The notes below the pieces were generated by a model. The model was given only the letters and a program-made list of their open reading frames with translations. It ran no database searches and had not been told where the DNA came from. A DNA stretch of 64,000 nucleotides from Qipengyuania gaetbuli. GTDB lineage: Bacteria; Pseudomonadota; Alphaproteobacteria; Sphingomonadales; Sphingomonadaceae. Below, piece by piece: positions 60,005 to 64,000 of the stretch. The stretch covers positions 1,364,001 to 1,428,000 of the forward strand of contig NZ_WTYF01000004.1 in assembly GCF_009827315.1 (NCBI RefSeq), written 5' to 3'. Every line of letters begins with the position of its first letter. Position 1 is the first letter of the stretch. Made by a program: the position numbers and the translations under genes.

Positions 60005-60162
60005 CTGTGGGACCGGTCGCAGTTGAAACCAACATCGCTCCAACATAAGAGATGGCCCACAGCGGCTGTCGGCGGAGAGGCGTTCCTGCGGAGGTTAGGA
60101 ACGGGCGCCCCGGCAGCCTCATCGGCCCCCGCCTTCCTGGGGGCGAAGATACAGGAAGGATG
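60005..60162 (+). promoter_or_regulatory. Structured 5' leader with anti-Shine-Dalgarno hairpin, candidate riboswitch
   Basis: The 303-base gap 59868-60170 contains, in its last 160 bases, consecutive stems. A: CTGTGGG (60005-60011) with CCCACAG (60056-60062). B: GGCTGTCGG (60064-60072) with CCGGCAGCC (60110-60118), nine pairs including one G-U. B1, nested in B: CGTTCCT (60081-60087) with AGGAACG (60097-60103). C: GCCCCC (60125-60130) with GGGGGC (60139-60144). The loop of C contains CCTTCCT (60132-60138), exactly complementary to the ribosome-binding site AGGAAGG (60153-60159) of the downstream gene. It matches no riboswitch consensus I can recall (SAM-I, II, IV, V, SAH or cobalamin). Bases 59868-60004 hold nothing I can identify. 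Confidence 0.55.
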
Positions 60163-60170
60163 CTCGCGCC

Positions 60171-61433
60171 ATGAGCGACGTCACCAAGATCAACGGCCGC
60201 CCCCTGAAACCCAGCACGCTGATGATGGGCCACGGTTACGACCCCGTGCTGTCCGAAGGCAGCCTCAAGCAGCCGCTGTTCCTCACCAGCACCTTTGCCT
60301 TCCCCAGCGCCGCCGACGGCAAGCGCCATTTCGAAGGCATCACCGGCAAGCGTCCGGGCGGTGCGGACGGCCTCGTCTATTCGCGCTTCAACGCGCCGAA
60401 CCAGGAAATCCTCGAAGACCGCCTGTCCATCTGGGACAGCGCGGAAGACGCCCTGTCCTTCTCCAGCGGCATGTCCGCGATCTGCGTCCTGCTGCTGACC
60501 TATGCCAGCCAAGGCGACGTGATCGTCCATTCGGGACCGCTCTATGCCGCGACCGAAGGCTTCGTCGCCAAATGGCTGAGCAAGTTCGGCGTCAGCTACA
60601 TCGACTTCCCGGCCGGCGCGACGCGCGAAGAGATCGACGCCGTGCTGGAACAGGGCAAGGCCAAGGCCGCCGAACAGGGCGGCAAGGTCTGCATGGTCTA
60701 CCTCGAAAGCCCGGGCAATCCGACCAATGCGCTGGTCGACGTCCAAGCCGTGCGCGCCGCGGTCGACGCAGCGGGGCTGGAATGCCCGATCGCGATCGAC
60801 AACACCTTCCTCGGCCCGCTGTGGCAGCGCCCGCTCGAACATGGTGCGGACATCGTGGTCTATTCGCTGACCAAGTACGTCGGTGGCCATTCGGACCTCG
60901 TCGCCGGCAGCATCGCCGGGGCCAAGAAGTGGATGGACCCGGTGCGCATGCTCCGCAACACGATGGGCGGCATCTGCGATCCGAACACGGCATGGATGCT
61001 CTGCCGCAGCCTCGAAACCGTCGAACTGCGCATGCAGCGGGCGGGCGAGAATGCGGAAAAGGTCTGCGCCTTCCTTGCCCAGCACCCCAAGGTCGAAGGC
61101 CTCGGCTATCTTGGCATGATCAAGGATGCGCGCCAGCAGGACATCTACGACCGCCATTGCCTCGGCGCAGGCTCGACCTTCTCGCTGCTGCTCAAGGGCG
61201 GCGAGGCTGAATGCTTCCGCTTCCTCGACAGCCTCAAGATCGCCAAGCTGGCGGTCAGCCTAGGCGGCACCGAGACGCTGGCCAGCCACCCGGCCTCGAT
61301 GACGCACCTCTCGGTGCCGGACGAGCGCAAGGCGGCGCTGGGCATCGGCGACAACCTGATCCGCATCTCGATCGGGATCGAGGACGCGGACGACCTCATC
61401 GCCGACTTCGAACAGGCGCTGGAACAGGTCTGA
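60171..61433 (+). CDS. Cystathionine gamma-synthase family PLP enzyme
   Basis: This 420-residue Cys/Met-metabolism PLP enzyme carries its cofactor lysine at K235 in YSLTKYVGGHSDL. Other family blocks are VYSRFNAPNQEILEDRLS (tetramer and PLP contacts), SSGMSAI, ESPGNPTN and TLASHPASMTH. Members include cystathionine gamma-synthase, cystathionine gamma-lyase, O-acyl-homoserine sulfhydrylase and methionine gamma-lyase, and the sequence does not separate them. ATG 60171 has AGGAAGG 11 bases upstream, which is the element contacted by the leader hairpin. An ATP-grasp gene follows two bases after the stop. Confidence 0.88.
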   Translation: MSDVTKINGRPLKPSTLMMGHGYDPVLSEGSLKQPLFLTSTFAFPSAADGKRHFEGITGKRPGGADGLVYSRFNAPNQEILEDRLSIWDSAEDALSFSSGMSAICVLLLTYASQGDVIVHSGPLYAATEGFVAKWLSKFGVSYIDFPAGATREEIDAVLEQGKAKAAEQGGKVCMVYLESPGNPTNALVDVQAVRAAVDAAGLECPIAIDNTFLGPLWQRPLEHGADIVVYSLTKYVGGHSDLVAGSIAGAKKWMDPVRMLRNTMGGICDPNTAWMLCRSLETVELRMQRAGENAEKVCAFLAQHPKVEGLGYLGMIKDARQQDIYDRHCLGAGSTFSLLLKGGEAECFRFLDSLKIAKLAVSLGGTETLASHPASMTHLSVPDERKAALGIGDNLIRISIGIEDADDLIADFEQALEQV

Positions 61434-61434
61434 A

Positions 61435-62337
61435 GTGACGACAAGGATCGGCTTCCTCGCCTGCGCCGACACGCTGCCTCCGCCTGAAGGCGCAGCGGAC
61501 GAACGGCGCGGGGACGCTTTCGAGCACGATCTCGAGACCGCGGCCCTGCGCCCGGCATTCGCTGCGACGGGACTGGAGCTGGTGGAGATCGACTGGCGCG
61601 CACCGCTGGGTGAGTTCGAGGGTATGGCCTTGGTCATGCTCGGCACGGCCTGGGACTATCAGGACCATCCGGACGAGTTCCTCGACAGGCTGGAAGCCCT
61701 GGCCGGCATGGGTATTGCAGTCTGCAATCCGCCGGACGTCGTGCGGTGGAATGCGGACAAGCGCTATCTTCGCGAGCTGGAAGAGCGCGGCGTGACCACC
61801 GTACCCACGCTCTGGCTCGACGATCTCAACCATGCGGACGCGTTGGAGGCGATGGACGACTTCGCCTGCGAGCGCATCGTGGTCAAGCGGCAGGTCGGCG
61901 CAGGAGGCCTCGGGCAGCACAGCTTCTCGCGCGCCCAGCTGCCCGCAGAGGGCTGGCGCATGGGTCGCGCCTGCATGGTCCAGCCGTTCCTGTCGAGCGT
62001 TGTCGAAGAGGGCGAATACACCTTCCTCTTCATCGATGGCGCCTTCAGCCACGGCGTGCTGAAGCGGGCGGCGGAGGGCGAATACCGCATCCAGTCGCTC
62101 TATGGCGGCTACGAATGCGATTTCGAGCCCGATGCCGCCGATCTCGCCAGGGCACAATCGGTGGTCGCTTCGCTGCCGTTCGACCGGCCGCTATATTGCC
62201 GCATCGACATGGCGCGCCTGCCTTCAGGTGACCTTGCGGTGATGGAAGCCGAAATGATCGAGCCCTACCTCTACCCGCAGCAGGGGCCGGAACTCGGCAA
62301 ACGGATGGCCGAGGCCATTCTCGGCAGGCTGGGTTAG
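61435..62337 (+). CDS. ATP-grasp domain ligase
   Basis: This 300-residue protein of the RimK/glutathione-synthetase/DcsG-like ATP-grasp group shows IVVKRQVGAGGLGQHSF with the ATP lysine and glycine-rich loop (residues about 147-163), EEGEYTFLFIDGAFSHGVLK, and CRIDMARL...EAEMIEPYL, which supplies the metal-binding acidic residues. It should couple a carboxylate to an amine or thiol with ATP. The GTG start at 61435 is two bases behind the cystathionine-gamma-synthase-family gene. The pair is probably one operon under the structured leader. A sulfur-amino-acid-containing product is a tempting guess, without direct evidence. Confidence 0.8.
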   Translation: MTTRIGFLACADTLPPPEGAADERRGDAFEHDLETAALRPAFAATGLELVEIDWRAPLGEFEGMALVMLGTAWDYQDHPDEFLDRLEALAGMGIAVCNPPDVVRWNADKRYLRELEERGVTTVPTLWLDDLNHADALEAMDDFACERIVVKRQVGAGGLGQHSFSRAQLPAEGWRMGRACMVQPFLSSVVEEGEYTFLFIDGAFSHGVLKRAAEGEYRIQSLYGGYECDFEPDAADLARAQSVVASLPFDRPLYCRIDMARLPSGDLAVMEAEMIEPYLYPQQGPELGKRMAEAILGRLG

Positions 62338-62624
62338 CTAGGCCTCACGTCCAGCGCGGCGAGGATTTGCGGCAGGAGGGGTCGGGTGAACTGCACGCCA
62401 GCTTCCACCCCCTGGACCCAGACGACTTGTCCCGCGAAGGCAAGACGGTCGTCGATTTCGAAGATCAACATTGCACCTGGCTCTGCCGAGGCATCGAACA
62501 GTTCGACGCGGCAACCGGTGGGGGAGACGTCGCACAAGATCGCCTGGACCCGTTGCCGCGAAACGAGGCAGTCGAGCACGACATTCGTGGCGTGACGCGG
62601 AGTGAGGCGCTGCTGTATCGTCAT
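62334..62624 (-). CDS. Small PilZ domain protein
   Basis: This 96-residue single-domain protein has a degenerate PilZ pattern: an N-terminal RLTPRH arginine region and CDVSPTGCRVEL in the position of the D/N-x-S-x-x-G motif. PilZ domains bind cyclic di-GMP. The arginine spacing is not the classical RxxxR, so binding is likely but not certain. The stop overlaps the end of the convergent ATP-grasp gene. Confidence 0.72.
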   Translation of the reverse strand: MTIQQRLTPRHATNVVLDCLVSRQRVQAILCDVSPTGCRVELFDASAEPGAMLIFEIDDRLAFAGQVVWVQGVEAGVQFTRPLLPQILAALDVRPS

Positions 62625-62721
62625 GGTCCGTTCTAGGACCGTTTGTAGCAGGCACAGGGGAAGAAATCGTAAACGGGGCCTTTACTATGGGAAGCCGCGA
62701 AAACAGTGGCTTAGAAAGGTA

Positions 62722-63255
62722 TCAGCCCTTCCATTCGCGTCTTTCCTCGGCAGATTTTAGGATTTCGTAGGCGAGCGAATATTTCTGGAACTGTGCCGCT
62801 GCACCCTTGTCGCCCGGCTTGACGTCGGGGTGCACTTCCTTGGCCCGGGCGCGAAATGCCTTCTTCACGGTCGCGAAATCGGCATCGGCCTCCAAGTCGA
62901 GCACTTCGAGCGCGCGCATCTCGTCGGCGCTGCGCGATCCGTCGCCGCTGCCTGCCCAGCCGTAATGCTGTGCCTCGGCATAGCCGGCATTCTCGGTTCG
63001 CTCTGCCTTGGCGCGGGCCTCCTTCTCGGCCTTGTCGAGGCCTTCGAAATAGTCCCAACCGCGATTGTATTCGGCGGCATGGGCCTGGCAAAACATCCAG
63101 CGCTCGGGACTGTTGGGTGCCTTGGGAGCGGGACAATCGCCGACTTCCTCGCACCCGTGCCGGTCACACAGGCGCACGGGCGCGGCTTCGCGGCTGGCGT
63201 CGTAACCGCGCCAGCGGGGAAATCCCCAATCGTTGGAGCGCCGCGCCTTAGGCAC
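62722..63255 (-). CDS. J-domain protein with N-terminal cysteine cluster
   Basis: This 177-residue protein has a C-terminal J domain (about residues 113-175, with H142-P143-D144 in EVHPDVKPG) that would stimulate a DnaK partner. The N-terminal half has four cysteines (C30, C35, C41, C56) and histidines (DRHGC, CQAH) that look like a zinc-binding site. This arrangement, J domain last, is unlike DnaJ itself and is seen in short sphingomonad proteins of unknown client. It is a single gene with an ATG at 63255. Confidence 0.82.
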   Translation of the reverse strand: MPKARRSNDWGFPRWRGYDASREAAPVRLCDRHGCEEVGDCPAPKAPNSPERWMFCQAHAAEYNRGWDYFEGLDKAEKEARAKAERTENAGYAEAQHYGWAGSGDGSRSADEMRALEVLDLEADADFATVKKAFRARAKEVHPDVKPGDKGAAAQFQKYSLAYEILKSAEERREWKG

Positions 63256-63403
63256 GGTAGATCGTTCCGGAAGTCGTTTGTCGGGCTGGCATGGTCGTCA
63301 ATCTAGGAGCACTGGCGAACTTGGCAAGGATATGGGAACCAGTTTCAATTCGAAATGTTGCGTTGCAACGATTGTTTCACGTTTCCAGCCTAGGGGCCAT
63401 GTC

Positions 63404-63553
63404 ATGAGCAAGCAGCTTACGCTTTCTGCCATCGCCGCCGCACTGACCATGGGCCTTTTCGCCCTGTCGGCGGGCGCGGGCTTTTTCGATATTCCGGCCG
63501 GCAGCCAGCTTGCCGGTCAAGCGCCGCTGTTCGACCTGAACGCGCGCTTCTGA
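63404..63553 (+). CDS. Small secreted peptide, unknown
   Basis: This 49-codon frame begins MSKQLTLSAIAAALTMGL, a signal-peptide-like stretch with a likely cleavage near ALSAGA, leaving about 25 residues rich in glycine, phenylalanine and alanine. No ribosome-binding site is strong, but it has its own upstream gap of 148 bases and a hairpin terminator 6 bases after the stop. I know no family. It may be a real small exported peptide. Confidence 0.5.
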   Translation: MSKQLTLSAIAAALTMGLFALSAGAGFFDIPAGSQLAGQAPLFDLNARF

Positions 63554-63558
63554 GCGAA

Positions 63559-63581
63559 ACGGGTCCCGGCTCGGCCGGGAC
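63559..63581. terminator. Bidirectional hairpin terminator
   Basis: A perfect ten-base stem, GGGTCCCGGC with GCCGGGACCC, has a three-base loop between the small plus-strand peptide gene and the convergent pal gene. T-runs on either side are short, so termination may be partial. The position is what is expected for a shared terminator. Confidence 0.7.
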
Positions 63582-63595
63582 CCGCTCCTTCATCA

Positions 63596-64000
63596 TCAGT
63601 TGATCGTAATCGTCGCGGCGCGGCGGTTGAGTGCCCATGCGGATTCGTTCGAACCGAGCGCCACGGGGCGTTCCTTGCCGTAGCTGACGGTGCGGATGCG
63701 GTTGGCCGGAATACCGATGCTGACGAGGTAGTTCTTCGCCGCATTGGCGCGGCGCTCGCCCAGGGCAAGGTTATACTCGCGCGTTCCGCGTTCGTCGGCA
63801 TGGCCTTCGATCGTGAAATTGATCTGCGGATACTGGCTGAAATACTGCGCCTGCGTCTGCAGCTTGGCACTGTCCTCGGCGTCGATGTTGTAACGGTCGG
63901 TCTCGAAATAGACGACCGTGTTCGACTGTCCGACGGCGGCGATGAAGTGCTGCATCGAGCCCACCGCCGGTCCGGTGGAGGTCGGCGTCGGGGTCGGCGT
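63596..64000 (-). CDS. pal: Peptidoglycan-associated lipoprotein, C-terminal part
   Basis: This is the OmpA-like domain of Pal (5' end lies beyond the window; the frame is open to base 64000). Visible features are VYFETDRYNIDAED, INFTIEGHADERGTREYN with the diaminopimelate-binding aspartate and arginine, NLALGERRANAAKNYL and IRTVSYGKERPV. Upstream is a threonine-proline repeat linker, as in lipoprotein Pal proteins. Together with Tol proteins it links the outer membrane to peptidoglycan; tolB would be expected upstream, outside the window. Confidence 0.92.
   Translation of the reverse strand, partial: TPTPTPTSTGPAVGSMQHFIAAVGQSNTVVYFETDRYNIDAEDSAKLQTQAQYFSQYPQINFTIEGHADERGTREYNLALGERRANAAKNYLVSIGIPANRIRTVSYGKERPVALGSNESAWALNRRAATITIN

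Noticed and set aside
59868-60170. SAM-II or other known SAM riboswitch before the cystathionine-gamma-synthase-family gene
   Set aside because: The conserved SAM-II core (GTGATTTGA and the paired CGGCTTGCAGCCACG block) and the SAM-I, SAH and cobalamin cores are not present.
58167-61157. Open frame of about 996 codons on the minus strand
   Set aside because: It runs antisense through the DUF547, SLC13 and cystathionine-gamma-synthase genes, has a composition typical of a GC-rich shadow frame and no recognisable domain.

Overview
The window is 64 kb of GC-rich, densely packed bacterial chromosome. Gene content, short overlapping gene junctions and protein flavour suggest an alphaproteobacterium, most likely order Sphingomonadales (Erythrobacter-like). 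Pointers are a split MetH behind an ArsR-methyltransferase regulator, a PdeM nuclease, DUF969/DUF979 permease genes and a large DUF3772-type MscS channel. The taxonomic call is inference; no rRNA is present. I see no insertion sequence, prophage, CRISPR array or replication origin. The region looks like core and near-core metabolism.

Layout: (1) 1-9.5 kb holds a cysteine-synthase-family enzyme cut by the window edge, a DUF819 membrane protein and a complete valine/isobutyryl-CoA catabolic set (mmsA, acyl-CoA dehydrogenase, 3-hydroxyisobutyryl-CoA hydrolase, enoyl-CoA hydratase, mmsB) with small lipoproteins and membrane proteins between. (2) 9.5-11 kb holds an Nmad3-like putative nucleotide-modification protein beside a MobA-like nucleotidyltransferase. 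(3) 11-15.9 kb is the glycine cleavage cluster gcvT-gcvH-gcvPA-gcvPB, preceded by a tandem glycine riboswitch. (4) 15.9-23.6 kb is a minus-strand methionine cluster: ArsR-methyltransferase regulator (SahR type), metF, two-gene MetH, a TauE/SafE permease and a serine hydrolase, with a clear palindromic operator in front. (5) 23.8-32 kb is a GH3-like protein lacking the GH3 catalytic residues, then a translationally coupled cassette of fused 5-oxoprolinase/hydantoinase, DUF969, DUF979 and DUF2891. (6) 32-35 kb holds a lipoprotein, an aldehyde dehydrogenase, two tRNA-Ser genes flanking hspQ, and a probable gene remnant. (7) 35-45 kb is an MscS-family channel and a full five-step histidine-utilisation system (hutC-hutF divergent from hutI-hutH-hutG-hutU) with a palindrome between. 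(8) 45-64 kb is acs, cyclophilin, rel, M1 peptidase, GH16 glucanase, a domain-permuted Rieske protein next to hemF, pdeM, infC, DUF547, an SLC13 transporter, a cystathionine-gamma-synthase-family gene with a structured leader, an ATP-grasp ligase, PilZ and J-domain proteins, and pal.

How it works together: much of the window serves amino-acid breakdown (valine, glycine, histidine, 5-oxoproline) and one-carbon/methionine chemistry. Glycine cleavage makes methylene-THF, MetF reduces it, and MetH uses it to remethylate homocysteine. Histidine catabolism ends in glutamate and formate, and acetyl-CoA synthetase follows directly. Regulation is visible as a glycine riboswitch, a SahR-type operator, a HutC-type operator, a probable AUA start on infC, and a leader upstream of the cystathionine-gamma-synthase-family gene in which a hairpin loop is exactly complementary to the ribosome-binding site.

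The items I consider most worth checking are that leader, the permuted Rieske oxygenase, the GH3 pseudoenzyme, and the Nmad3/nucleotidyltransferase pair.
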